Shown in pieces: positions 7,461 to 15,834 of a DNA stretch of 64,000 bases. The notes below the pieces were generated by a model, which saw only the letters and a program-made list of their open reading frames with translations, was not told the DNA's origin and made no database searches. Position numbers and translations under genes: made by a program. Origin of the DNA: DAOUBF01 sp034432795 (GTDB lineage: Bacteria; Chloroflexota; Anaerolineae; DSLN01); the NCBI GenBank assembly GCA_034432795.1, contig DAOUBF010000016.1:13783-77782 (forward strand), given 5' to 3'. Each line of letters begins with the position of its first letter. Position 1 is the stretch's first letter.

Positions 7461-7497
7461 GTGACATTTGTCACTGACATCGGATGACAAGTGTCAT
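7461..7497. promoter_or_regulatory. Two tandem palindromes with CRP/FNR-type geometry
   Basis: GTGACATTTGTCAC (7461-7474) and ATGACAAGTGTCAT (7484-7497) share the form nTGAC-N4-GTCAn, the 5-4-5 spacing of FNR/CRP-superfamily sites. Relative to the predicted transcription start of the oxidoreductase gene their centres are at about -42 and -65, a class II activator position plus an upstream site. The cognate regulator is not in this window. Confidence 0.55.
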
Positions 7498-7670
7498 TGA
7501 TGTAGCGTTTTGATGCCCGCTCAAGCGGCGTGATATTCCCTGAGCTGCAAACGTGCCGGTCAGGATATGGTATGCCAGATTGCTGGAGCCACTGATGGTT
7601 ATTCTTTACAGGGAGCAGGGTACTGAGGGGTATCGCCTGGGCGGTAGAGGCTCACGGGCTTACACCCGCT

Positions 7671-7778
7671 GGCCATGCGGACACCACACCGTAAACGGTG
7701 TGGCTTGAAGTCAGGCCTTAAGCGTCACCGTGAACGGTGGCGTATTCGGTCACCCCCGTTTGTTACGGTGTGATTTTG
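7671..7778 (+). repeat. Three-hairpin repeat element, family C, copy 1
   Basis: 108 bases with hairpins of the type CACACCGTAAACGGTGTG and CACCGTGAACGGTG. The reverse complement of 56133-56240 aligns along the whole length with only scattered differences. Shorter relatives lie at 39918-39978 and inside ctaA (53020-53042). The rest of the 7498-7919 spacer shows no gene. Confidence 0.75.
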
Positions 7779-7919
7779 CTCTATTGCGGACAGAAGCGAA
7801 AGGTATTCCACATTGGGGATAGGGAGGACTCCATCGTTTACGGCTGTCTTTGCAACAGAGCAGTGTGATTCCGTTCATGTCCATTATCCTGGTGGGTCTT
7901 GATCTCTGGCCCGTGAAGG

Positions 7920-8804
7920 CTATCTCCCCGGTGGGAAAATAGCGATCTCGTCTTGGGCCTGGACCGGCACATGAAAGCCGCCGGCGTAGCTCAGGTCACG
8001 GCCATTCAGCAGGATACGCCAACCCCGGCGGGGCACATAGGCTGGAACCACCTCCGTCCACAAGGTCTCAGTCTTCTCAACAGAGCGCCAGACGCGGTCC
8101 AACGCCTCAAATCGGGCCTCCGGAAAGTAGTTCAGGAACTTCCGTAGCACATCCTCCACACACGCGCCGGTCTCGGCCCACACCTGAATCTCCTGTGTGC
8201 CCAGGAGTGGGCGAAGACGACCGAACAGCCTGAACTGAACGGGGAAGTGGCCTGTGTCCAGCGCCCGGGCCGCGTGATAGCCCAGCAACATCTGATTAAG
8301 TTGCACTGCCAGGTATTTGCTCCAGGCCGCCATCGCCGGGGCGATGATCTCGGCGGGGAGTTGCGCCTCGGCCATATACCGGGCGAAGGCTGCCTGCACC
8401 AGCCCGAGGGAGGTGACGACATACTCGGGCGGGGTATGAATACGGCGTGGCCCGTGCCCGGCATGGTACTTGCCCGCCCGGAAGAGGTAGCGGGCGAACT
8501 CATCGCTGGTGTCCAATCCCAGAGTGCGGGCCAGCCATAGTGTGAAGAAGCGGCGGCGCTCTTCCAGATGGGCCGCATCAATCCCCTGCTCCCAGCCCAG
8601 GATGGCAGCGGTCTCCGGCACCCGGCGGAGATAATCGTAGGTTCCTACCACCAATTCCGGGCCTCGCCGGAACAAGACCTCCAGAGAGCGGGAGGCGGCC
8701 TCCCGATCTGCCTGGCCCCAGCCCACAAAGCGCAACATGCGCTGCCATTCTTCTTCCGGTGCGGGCGCCAGGTCGGTTAATTCAAACTCCGTGTCTCCAC
8801 CCAT
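7920..8804 (-). CDS. Protoglobin-domain protein fused to a MoaD-like domain
   Basis: 294 residues in two parts. Residues 1-180 resemble the protoglobin/globin-coupled-sensor domain: a long all-helical region with LVVGTYDYLRRVPETAAIL, FFTLWLARTLGLDTSDEFARYLFRAGKYHAGHGPRR... (split here for length) and PPEYVVTSLGLVQAAF, where His114 or His117 is the likely proximal haem ligand. Residues 189-294 resemble MoaD: FRLFGRLRPLLG, VEDVLRKFLNYFP, WRILLNGRDLSY and DEIAIFPPGR. The protein ends PPGR, not Gly-Gly, so this domain cannot act as a normal sulfur carrier. SD AGGAGG lies 7 bases before ATG 8804. A gas-sensing or scaffolding link to the tungsto-enzyme locus is inference. Confidence 0.75.
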   Translation of the reverse strand: MGGDTEFELTDLAPAPEEEWQRMLRFVGWGQADREAASRSLEVLFRRGPELVVGTYDYLRRVPETAAILGWEQGIDAAHLEERRRFFTLWLARTLGLDTSDEFARYLFRAGKYHAGHGPRRIHTPPEYVVTSLGLVQAAFARYMAEAQLPAEIIAPAMAAWSKYLAVQLNQMLLGYHAARALDTGHFPVQFRLFGRLRPLLGTQEIQVWAETGACVEDVLRKFLNYFPEARFEALDRVWRSVEKTETLWTEVVPAYVPRRGWRILLNGRDLSYAGGFHVPVQAQDEIAIFPPGR

Positions 8805-8907
8805 TGCCCTGCCTCCTCAGGGGACCTCACCGGGGTTCCTTTGAGTCCCCATGGGTTTCTAAACTATCATAGTCCAGGCCCCTCCGCCTGACAAGTGGCC
8901 GGTGATT

Positions 8908-9060
8908 ATCCATAAGTCTGCGCTCCTCGCGGGAAAGAATAGCGAGCGGCGAAGGGGAGGGCGCTGACCGTCACGAAGACGGCGCTGATGCCCGCCAGCA
9001 GGACGTACGGACCGCCTGAGTCCAGGGCCAGCCCCCGTTTCCCTACCCAGGCGGCGCTAC
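8908..9060 (-). pseudogene. Possible remnant: C-terminal tail of a membrane transporter
   Basis: On the minus strand a frame ending at stop 8908-8910 reads SAAWVGKRGLALDSGG, then PYVLLAGISAVFVTVSALPF, then AARYSFPRG. This looks like the last transmembrane helix and tail of a major-facilitator protein. No start or upstream transporter sequence was found, so it would be a decayed fragment. The rest of 8805-9286 shows nothing recognisable. Confidence 0.35.
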
Positions 9061-9286
9061 AGTCGCCGTGCGGTAGGCCAGGTGGTTTCAGCCTCGTGCT
9101 CCTTCCTGCTGCGGGCTATCTCCATGATGAGAGGCGACTGTGTGGCCGGGATGCCCTGGACCGCCAGCCTCCCGGCGTCACGTAGACGTTTTGACCTGGA
9201 CTTGTGGATAATCACCAGGCATGAGCGGCCAACCAGGGATAACATCTCTGATCCCGCTTCCGGGCTGCGCCAGGTTGGAGGATTCA

Positions 9287-9315
9287 TTGACCACCAGGGC
9301 AGTTTATGCTATGAT
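9287..9315 (+). promoter_or_regulatory. Sigma-70-type promoter of the polysaccharide genes
   Basis: TTGACC (9287-9292), a 17-base spacer and TATGAT (9310-9315), about 70 bases before the glycosyltransferase start at 9393. Confidence 0.6.
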
Positions 9316-9392
9316 CAGGGCAATTCAACCCGAATCGGATGGCCCAGAGTCCGCCTGCGCATCGCCACCCTGTGCGTCGCGAAGGGGGCCTC

Positions 9393-10349
9393 ATGATTGA
9401 CCTGGCGATCGTCATCGTTAACTACAACACCCGCGACCTTCTGCGCCAGTGTCTGGCCTCGGTGTACGCCAGCCAGGGGACATTTACCTATGCGGTTTGC
9501 GTGGTGGACAATGCCTCCAGTGACGGCAGCGCTGCGATGGTCCGGGCCGAGTTCCCCCAGGCCCACCTGATCCAAAGCCCCTACAACGGAGGTTATGCCT
9601 ACGCTAACAATCTGGGTCTGCGCCTGTTCGGCTTCCGCGATCAGGGGGCGGCGGCCAGGGAGAGCGGCCCGACTCCTTCCTTTGCCCTGTTGCTCAACCC
9701 GGATACCGTGCTGCCCCCCAATGCCCTGGCCGACATGCTCGCCTTTATGCAGGCGCACCCCCAAGCAGGCGTGGCCGGGCCAAAGCTGGTCCTCCCCGAT
9801 GGCCGCCTGGACCTGGCCTGCCGACGGAGCTTCCCTACGCCGGAGATCTCCTTTTATCGCATGGTGGGCCTGTCGCGCCTGTTCCCGCGTAGCCGCCGCT
9901 TCGGTCGCTACAACATGACCTTCGTTGACCCCGATGAACTCATAGAAGTAGATTCGGTGGTAGGGGCCTTTATGCTGGTGCGCGGCGAGGCCATCCGCCA
10001 GGTGGGGCTGCTGGATGAAAGCTTCTTCATGTACGGCGAGGACCTGGATTGGGCCAAGCGCATCAAGGATGCGGGCTGGAAGGTGTACTATAACCCCGCA
10101 GTCACCGTGCAGCATGTCAAGCGGGCCGCCAGCCGCCACAGCCGTAAAGCGCAGGTGGAGTTTTACCGCGCCATGCTCATCTTCTACCGCAAGCACTACG
10201 CCGCCCAAACTCCCTTCTGGCTACATACTCTGGTGCTTACGGGCATCCTCCTCAAAGGTGGCCTGGCCCTGGTGGGGGATGTCCTGCGCCGTCCCAGACC
10301 CCCTGCACATGCGGGTCCGCGTCCTTTGATCTCTGGAGAGCCACGATGA
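9393..10349 (+). CDS. Family 2 glycosyltransferase (rhamnosyltransferase-like)
   Basis: 318 residues from ATG 9393, where homology begins (IDLAIVIVNYNTRDLL). The GT-A fold shows VCVVDNASSDGSAAMV, LLNPDTVLPPNALADM (Asp-x-Asp-like region) and ESFFMYGEDLDWAKRIKDAGW with the ED general-base region. A hydrophobic C-terminal segment (TLVLTGILLKGGLALVG) suggests membrane association. Such enzymes transfer a sugar from a nucleotide donor to a growing cell-surface glycan. The last four bases overlap the next start (ATGA), so the two genes form one operon. Donor and acceptor are unknown. Confidence 0.88.
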   Translation: MIDLAIVIVNYNTRDLLRQCLASVYASQGTFTYAVCVVDNASSDGSAAMVRAEFPQAHLIQSPYNGGYAYANNLGLRLFGFRDQGAAARESGPTPSFALLLNPDTVLPPNALADMLAFMQAHPQAGVAGPKLVLPDGRLDLACRRSFPTPEISFYRMVGLSRLFPRSRRFGRYNMTFVDPDELIEVDSVVGAFMLVRGEAIRQVGLLDESFFMYGEDLDWAKRIKDAGWKVYYNPAVTVQHVKRAASRHSRKAQVEFYRAMLIFYRKHYAAQTPFWLHTLVLTGILLKGGLALVGDVLRRPRPPAHAGPRPLISGEPR

Positions 10350-11761
10350 GCCGTCGTCGTTTTCAGGCTGTGGTCACCACCTCGCTGGTCATTATTGACG
10401 CGGCGATGGTCGCGCTTGCCTTCATCCTGGGCTATCATCTGCGCCGGGCCATCCCCTGGCCCGCCGATCCGGTCAATATTGAGCCTTTGCCCCGCTATAT
10501 CCCCCTGTTGCTGGTGCAGGTGCTCTCGGTGCTGGTGGTGTTCTTTTTCTACAAGCTCTACCATCAGTTGCGGGTGCCATCACGTGTGGACCTGTTCTAC
10601 AACATCTTCGGTGGCGTCTCCATCGGTACGATGCTCTCGGTAGCCATCGCTGCCCTGACCTTCAAGAACAGCATCTTTGAGCTGGACTACCCCCGCGTGA
10701 TGATCGTCTATGCCTGGCTGTTCGCCATCCTGTTCGTCACGCTGGGCCGGCTGGCGCACCAGCGCATCCTGGCCGGGCTGCACCGGCGCGGCTGGGGGCA
10801 GGACCGGGTGCTGATCGTGGGTACGGGGGAGGTCGGGCAGATGCTGCTCCAGAAGATCCGCTGGTCGCCCCACCTGGGCTACCGCGTGGTGGGGTTCGCC
10901 GATGGTAGTGGCGGGCCGCAAGAGGTGCTGGGCACGCCCGTGTTGGGTACGATGGACGAGCTGCCCAGGCTGATTGACCAGCATCATATAGACGAGGTGA
11001 TCATTGCCTTGCCGGAGGCCAGCCATCGCGAGATCGTGCGGCTGATCTCTATGTGCGAACGGGGCAAGGTCAATATCAAAATCTTCCCCGACGTCTTCCA
11101 GATCATGGCCAGCCAGGTGACCATCGGCGACCTGGGAGGGCTGCCGCTGTTGACCGTCCGCGACATCGCGCTGCGCGGCTGGCGCTTGAGCCTGAAGCGG
11201 GCCATGGACATCGTAGTCAGCGCGATCGCGTTGGTCCTGCTTTCGCCGCTCATGTTGCTCACGGCGCTGTTGATCAAGCTGGAAAGTGAGGGGCCGGTGT
11301 TTTACGTCCAGGAGCGCATGGGGATGGACGCCAAGCCGTTTATGATGCTCAAGTTCCGCTCCATGCGCAGCGACGCCGAGAGCAACGGGCCGGGCTGGAC
11401 AGTGGCCAACGACCCGCGGCGCACCCGCCTGGGCAAGATCTTACGCTCGCTCTCGGTAGATGAGTTGCCTCAGTTGATCAATGTGCTCATCGGGGACATG
11501 AGCCTGGTCGGCCCGCGCCCGGAGCGACCGGTGTATGTGGAGGAATTCCGGCAGAGCATCCCGCGCTACATGGACCGCCATCGCGAGAAGGCCGGCATCA
11601 CCGGCTGGGCACAGGTGAACGGCCTGCGCGGCGACACCTCTATCACCGAGCGCACCAAGTACGATCTGTGGTACGTGGAGAACTGGTCGCTCTGGCTGGA
11701 CATCAAAATCCTCATTCGCACAATCTTCCAGATCTTCAGCGACCGGCGGAACGCGTATTAA
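10346..11761 (+). CDS. Polyprenyl-phosphate sugar-1-phosphate transferase (WbaP/UndPPT type)
   Basis: 471 residues. An N-terminal block of about four transmembrane helices (residues 10-130) is followed by a Rossmann-like domain (VLIVGTGEVGQMLLQKI). The C-terminal bacterial sugar transferase domain starts at KRAMDIVVSAIALVLLSPLM, with VFYVQERMGMDAKPFMMLKF, LRSLSVDELPQLINVLIGDM and SLVGPRPERP, all signature blocks. It starts exopolysaccharide repeat units by moving a sugar-1-phosphate to undecaprenyl phosphate at the inner membrane face. It is translationally coupled to the glycosyltransferase before it. A family B hairpin follows its stop and may terminate the operon. Confidence 0.92.
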   Translation: MSRRRFQAVVTTSLVIIDAAMVALAFILGYHLRRAIPWPADPVNIEPLPRYIPLLLVQVLSVLVVFFFYKLYHQLRVPSRVDLFYNIFGGVSIGTMLSVAIAALTFKNSIFELDYPRVMIVYAWLFAILFVTLGRLAHQRILAGLHRRGWGQDRVLIVGTGEVGQMLLQKIRWSPHLGYRVVGFADGSGGPQEVLGTPVLGTMDELPRLIDQHHIDEVIIALPEASHREIVRLISMCERGKVNIKIFPDVFQIMASQVTIGDLGGLPLLTVRDIALRGWRLSLKRAMDIVVSAIALVLLSPLMLLTALLIKLESEGPVFYVQERMGMDAKPFMMLKFRSMRSDAESNGPGWTVANDPRRTRLGKILRSLSVDELPQLINVLIGDMSLVGPRPERPVYVEEFRQSIPRYMDRHREKAGITGWAQVNGLRGDTSITERTKYDLWYVENWSLWLDIKILIRTIFQIFSDRRNAY

Positions 11762-11771
11762 GGAGAGAGGA

Positions 11772-11808
11772 CAAAAGACGGAGGAGAGGCCATCTCCGTC
11801 GTCCGTCA
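11772..11808. repeat. Family B repeat (GACGGAGGA/TCCGTCGTC), hairpin between convergent genes
   Basis: GACGGAG pairs with CTCCGTC around a short loop between the stops of the sugar transferase and the Uma2 gene. Other family B copies are at 17560-17650, 25862-25925, 30487-30530, 34601-34644, 39856-39900, 54743-54805 and 59253-59285. Confidence 0.6.
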
Positions 11809-12423
11809 GGCGAGCACGCCCAAGGCTCTCAAGGCGGCGAACTCATCCAGTTGGCCGCTGGCGGGCCAGAGCCAGTCAGGGTGGAGGAAGAAGCCCGGCA
11901 CGACTTCGGAATGGTAATAGCCGCGCTCATCGGGCGCGATAGGGGTATATTGGCCTTGCGGCTCCAGGCGATAGGGGGTGATCTGGCGCGATTGCAGGTC
12001 AATCAGCCAGTATTCGCGCACGCCCGCCTGCGCGTAGGCAGTTCGCTTGCGCACGCGGTCGCGGTCAGGGTCGTCGGGCGAGACCAGTTCTATGGCCAGG
12101 TCCACTGGCCCCCGAATGTAACCCGGCTCCAGGCGGTCCTGGTGGGCGTTGCTCAGGAAGCTGATGTCGGGGATGAAGACGTTTTGCCCCAGGCGCATTG
12201 CTATCTGCTCACCAAACACCTCACCTAACTGATGGCCTCGGACAAATAGATTTAGGATCGTCAACAAGAACCTCTGGATACGTCCATGTTGAATGCCTGC
12301 CGGAGATGCCACGATCACCTCCCCATCAATGAGTTCGGCTTTATCGTCCTCGCCCACGATCTCAAAGAACTCTTCGGGTGTGAGCTTCAGCTTATAGCGC
12401 GCGGCTTCCAAAACGTTGCTCAT
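11806..12423 (-). CDS. Uma2 family endonuclease-like protein (DUF820)
   Basis: 205 residues of the restriction-endonuclease-like Uma2 family, abundant in cyanobacteria and Chloroflexota. Visible landmarks are LTPEEFFEIV, AELIDGEVIVASPAGIQHGRI, a PD motif in VFIPDISFLS, AIELVSPDDPDRDRVRKRTAY (Glu of the nuclease core with downstream basic residues) and GVREYWLIDLQSRQI. The core is complete. The biological role of these proteins is not settled. It is a single gene with its own SD (GAAAGGG). Confidence 0.9.
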   Translation of the reverse strand: MSNVLEAARYKLKLTPEEFFEIVGEDDKAELIDGEVIVASPAGIQHGRIQRFLLTILNLFVRGHQLGEVFGEQIAMRLGQNVFIPDISFLSNAHQDRLEPGYIRGPVDLAIELVSPDDPDRDRVRKRTAYAQAGVREYWLIDLQSRQITPYRLEPQGQYTPIAPDERGYYHSEVVPGFFLHPDWLWPASGQLDEFAALRALGVLA

Positions 12424-12449
12424 AAAGCTTCATCCCTTTCGCTCTGACG

Positions 12450-12525
12450 GCCTGTAGGGGCGCACAGCCATGCGCCCCTACAGGGTGCGGTGTAGAGACG
12501 AGGCGGCGCCTCGCCCCTACACCGT
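12450..12525. repeat. Family E repeat (GTAGGGGCGCA.. hairpin), two tandem units
   Basis: Two hairpins with GTAGGGGCG/CGCCCCTAC arms lie between the Uma2 start and the clpC stop. Single copies of related form occur at 15083-15100 and 22536-22562. Confidence 0.6.
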
Positions 12526-15003
12526 CGCCTCCTGTTGCGCCGCCTCAGTCACGAGCGCTGTCTGGTCGGGCGCAGGCTGGCGGTTGAACACGATCTGATT
12601 ATCCACCACATCCACCACCACCGTGTCGCCGGCCTGGAACTGACCGCGCAAGAGTTGCACGGCCAGCGGGCTTTCCACGTAGCGTTGCAGCGTGCGGCGC
12701 AGCGGGCGGGCGCCGAAGGCCGGGTCAAAGCCCTCCCGCGCCAGCCACTTGCGAGCGGCGTCGGTCAACTCCACTGTCAAGCCCTGGTCGCCCAGGCGCT
12801 CACGGATTTCCTTCATCTGCAAGTCCACGATCTTCTCCACCTGCTCCAGGGTGAGCGGCGAGAAGATGATCACCTCGTCAATACGGTTGAGGAACTCTGG
12901 CCGGAAGGTCTGCTTGAGCGCCCGCTCAATCTTGGCGTGGGCGTCGCGCTCATCATTGTCGTCCGAGCGGACAAAGCCCAAGGCACCGCCCTTGCGGGCG
13001 TACTCCGTGCCCAGGTTGGAGGTCATGATGATGACTGTGTTGCGGAAGTCCACCACGTGGCCCTGGCCATCGGTCAGGCGGCCATCCTCCAGGATCTGGA
13101 GCAGCGCGTTCCAGACATCGGGATGGGCCTTCTCAATCTCATCAAACAGGATGACGCGGTAGGGCCGACGGCGCACGGCCTCGGTGAGCTGGCCGCCCTC
13201 CTCATAGCCGACGTAGCCCGGCGGTGCGCCAAACAGACGGCTGACCGTGTGGTACTCGCGGTACTCGCTCATGTCCAGGCGCAACAGGGCGTCCTCATCG
13301 CCGAACAGGAACTCGGCCAACGCCTTGGCCAGTTCGGTCTTGCCCACGCCCGATGAACCCAGGAAGATGAAGCTGCCGATGGGCCGGTGCGGGTCCTTCA
13401 AGCCGGCGCGGGCGCGGCGAATGGCATCGGCGACGGCGTGGACGGCCTCATCCTGGCCAATGATGCGCTCATGCAGCCGCTCCTCCATGTGCAGCAGCTT
13501 CTCGGCCTCGGTCTCCAGCACTTGGCTGACCGGGATGCCGGTCCAACGGGCGACGACCTCGGCGATGTCCTCCGCGTCCACGATCTCGTCCAGGTTCTTC
13601 TCGCGCTGCCAGGCCTCGCGCTTCTGCGTGAACTCCTGCTCCAGCCGCAGGCGGCGGCTCTTCAGCTCGGCGGCGCGCTCGTAATCGCGGGCCAGGCCAG
13701 CGGCTTCCTCCTCGGCCTGGAGCTTCTGGATCTCGTTATTCATGGCCTTGAGTTCGGGCGGCAGGCTGTAGATGGCCACGCGCAGCTTGGCGGCAGCCTC
13801 GTCTATCAGGTCAATGGCCTTATCCGGCAGGCGGCGGTCGGTGAGGTAGCGATGGCTGAGCCGGGCAGCGGCGACCAGGGCCTCATCCGAGAAGCGCACC
13901 TTGTGGTGGGCCTCGTAGCGGTCGCGCAGCCCGCGCAGCATCTCAATGGTCTCTTCCACCGTCGGCTCATCCACGAAGACGGGGGCGAAGCGGCGCTCCA
14001 GGGCGGCGTCGCGCTCAATATATTGGCGGTACTCATCCAGCGTGGTGGCGCCGATGCATTGCAGTTCGCCGCGTGCCAGCGCGGGCTTCATCATGCTAGA
14101 GGCGTCCAGCGCGCCCTGGGCCGCGCCCGCGCCCACGACGGTGTGCAACTCGTCAATGAACAGGATGATCTCCCCCTCGGAGCGCTGGATCTCCTCCATG
14201 GCGGCCTTGAGGCGTTCTTCAAACTCGCCGCGGAAGCGTGAACCGGCGATCATGGCGCCCAGGTCCAGGGAGACGACGCGCTTGCCCAACAGAATCTCCG
14301 GCACATCGCCGGAGGCGATCTTCTGCGCCAGGCCCTCTACGATGGCTGTCTTGCCGACCCCGGCCTCGCCGATGAGGACGGGGTTATTCTTGGTGCGGCG
14401 CGAGAGGATCTGGATGACGCGCAGGATCTCCTCATCGCGCCCGATGACCGGGTCCAGTTTGCCTTCCTTGGCAAGCTGGGTGAGGTCGCGGCTGTATTTC
14501 TCCAGCGTGCGGTAGCGGGCCTCGGCCTGGGGGTCGGTGACGCGCTGGCCGCCGCGGATATCCTTGATCATATCGTACACGCGATCCTTGGTCACATTGG
14601 CCTCGCTCAGGATGCGGGCAACGGCGGTATTGCGCTCGGAGAGGATCGCCAGGAAGATATGCTCGGTGGAGATGTACTCATCGCGCAGCCGGTTGGCCTC
14701 CTCGTTGGCCAGGTCAATGATGCGCTTGACACGCGGCGTAATAAAGACCTGGCCCGTGCCTCCGCCGCCGTAGATGGCGGCCTTGGGGCTGGCCCGCAGC
14801 ACCTCGTCAAGGCGGCCACGGATGGTGCTGACATCCACGTTCATCTTTTCCAGAATCTGCAGAATGACGCCCTCCGGTTGCTCCAGGAGCGCCAGCAGGA
14901 TGTGCTCGGTATCTACCTGGTTATGGCCGTAGCGCTGCGCAATTTCCACGGCGCGCATGCCGGCATCTTGCGCACGCTCGGTAAATCGGTCAAATCGCAT
15001 CAT
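12517..15003 (-). CDS. clpC: ATP-dependent Clp protease ATP-binding subunit ClpC
   Basis: 828 residues. Two N-terminal Clp-N repeats (residues 1-145, starting FTERAQDAGMRAVEIAQ) precede AAA+ domain 1 with Walker A GEAGVGKTAIVEGL and Walker B IILFIDELHT. A short UVR-like middle region (GLARDYERAAELKSRR) distinguishes ClpC from ClpB. AAA+ domain 2 has GSSGVGKTELAKAL and RVILFDEIEKAHPD. The LGF tripeptide in GGALGFVRSDD is the ClpP-binding loop, so it should unfold substrates for the ClpP protease. The start could be either of two adjacent ATGs. An ATTATA (TATAAT on the minus strand) lies at 15057-15062; no CIRCE-type heat-shock operator was seen. Confidence 0.95.
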   Translation of the reverse strand: MMRFDRFTERAQDAGMRAVEIAQRYGHNQVDTEHILLALLEQPEGVILQILEKMNVDVSTIRGRLDEVLRASPKAAIYGGGGTGQVFITPRVKRIIDLANEEANRLRDEYISTEHIFLAILSERNTAVARILSEANVTKDRVYDMIKDIRGGQRVTDPQAEARYRTLEKYSRDLTQLAKEGKLDPVIGRDEEILRVIQILSRRTKNNPVLIGEAGVGKTAIVEGLAQKIASGDVPEILLGKRVVSLDLGAMIAGSRFRGEFEERLKAAMEEIQRSEGEIILFIDELHTVVGAGAAQGALDASSMMKPALARGELQCIGATTLDEYRQYIERDAALERRFAPVFVDEPTVEETIEMLRGLRDRYEAHHKVRFSDEALVAAARLSHRYLTDRRLPDKAIDLIDEAAAKLRVAIYSLPPELKAMNNEIQKLQAEEEAAGLARDYERAAELKSRRLRLEQEFTQKREAWQREKNLDEIVDAEDIAEVVARWTGIPVSQVLETEAEKLLHMEERLHERIIGQDEAVHAVADAIRRARAGLKDPHRPIGSFIFLGSSGVGKTELAKALAEFLFGDEDALLRLDMSEYREYHTVSRLFGAPPGYVGYEEGGQLTEAVRRRPYRVILFDEIEKAHPDVWNALLQILEDGRLTDGQGHVVDFRNTVIIMTSNLGTEYARKGGALGFVRSDDNDERDAHAKIERALKQTFRPEFLNRIDEVIIFSPLTLEQVEKIVDLQMKEIRERLGDQGLTVELTDAARKWLAREGFDPAFGARPLRRTLQRYVESPLAVQLLRGQFQAGDTVVVDVVDNQIVFNRQPAPDQTALVTEAAQQEATV

Positions 15004-15210
15004 GGCAGCATAAATCCCTTCGGTCGTTTTCCAACCCTGTCAACATGTTCAATGTTATTATAGCATAAAGGGCGAGGGGGTTGTAGGGGCGGGCAGCGAG
15101 ACCGGCCACGAAGAGCGCGAAAGGGCGTAAAGATGCAAAAGGGCTTTGGAAATGCACCCCATCACAGGAGCGTATGCACATTTTCTCTAAATACGCTGGC
15201 TCTGGATGGG

Positions 15211-15834
15211 TTATAGCTGTAAATGTGGCAGAATCTCTTCTACAAGGATCGCGCCCACGCGCAGAATCCTGGGGGGCTGTGTGGTGCAGTCCACAATGGT
15301 AGAGGCCACGCCGCCCGGCGTCTCGCCGCCGTCAATGATCGCAGCGATCTGCCCGTCAAATACCGCCCGCACCTCCTGCGCCGTCGTCAGGCTAGGCTCG
15401 CCGGAGCGGTTGGCGCTGCTCGTCGCCAGAGGCGCGCCCACTTTGCGGATCAAGGCCAGTGTGAGGGGATGATCGGGGATGCGCACGGCCACAGTGGGTT
15501 CGCGGCTGATCGCTGCAGGGACGGTGGGCTTCTTGGGTAAGATCAGCGTCAACCCGCCCGGCCAGAAGGCCCGCGCCAGCCGCCGCGCCACCTCCGGCAC
15601 CTCGGTCACGACCAGCGCCAGGCTGTCCATATCGGCCAGCAAGAGGGGGATGCCCTTCGCCTCGCGGCGGCCCTTGACGACATAAATCTGCTCAATGGCC
15701 TGCGGGAGCTGGCTATGCGCCCCCAGGCCATATACGGTATCGGTGGGAAAGGCCACCAGTTCCCCCCGGCGCAGCAGGTCGGCAGCGATGTCCAGGGTAT
15801 CAGGATGGGAACCGTCCAGGAATAACGTCTTCAT
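15211..15834 (-). CDS. tsaC: L-threonylcarbamoyladenylate synthase
   Basis: 207 residues from ATG 15834. The protein makes threonylcarbamoyl-AMP from threonine, bicarbonate and ATP for the t6A37 modification of ANN-decoding tRNAs. YrdC-domain landmarks are GELVAFPTDTVYGLG, IYVVKGRREAKGIPLLL (the KxR...SxP-like substrate loop, with KGIP here), WPGGLTLILPK, AVRIPDH and APLATSSANRSGEPS. It is the short form without the C-terminal Sua5 domain. Its start overlaps the end of the upstream HAD gene by 35 bases. Other t6A genes are not in the window. Confidence 0.92.
   Translation of the reverse strand: MKTLFLDGSHPDTLDIAADLLRRGELVAFPTDTVYGLGAHSQLPQAIEQIYVVKGRREAKGIPLLLADMDSLALVVTEVPEVARRLARAFWPGGLTLILPKKPTVPAAISREPTVAVRIPDHPLTLALIRKVGAPLATSSANRSGEPSLTTAQEVRAVFDGQIAAIIDGGETPGGVASTIVDCTTQPPRILRVGAILVEEILPHLQL

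Noticed and set aside
6018..7487. Long plus-strand open frame of 489 codons opposite the aldehyde oxidoreductase
   Set aside because: It is the antisense shadow of a confident family gene on the minus strand, with His/Gly/Ala-rich low-complexity composition and no SD.
13387..14241. Plus-strand open frame opposite clpC
   Set aside because: Shadow of clpC, whose two AAA+ domains are unambiguous.
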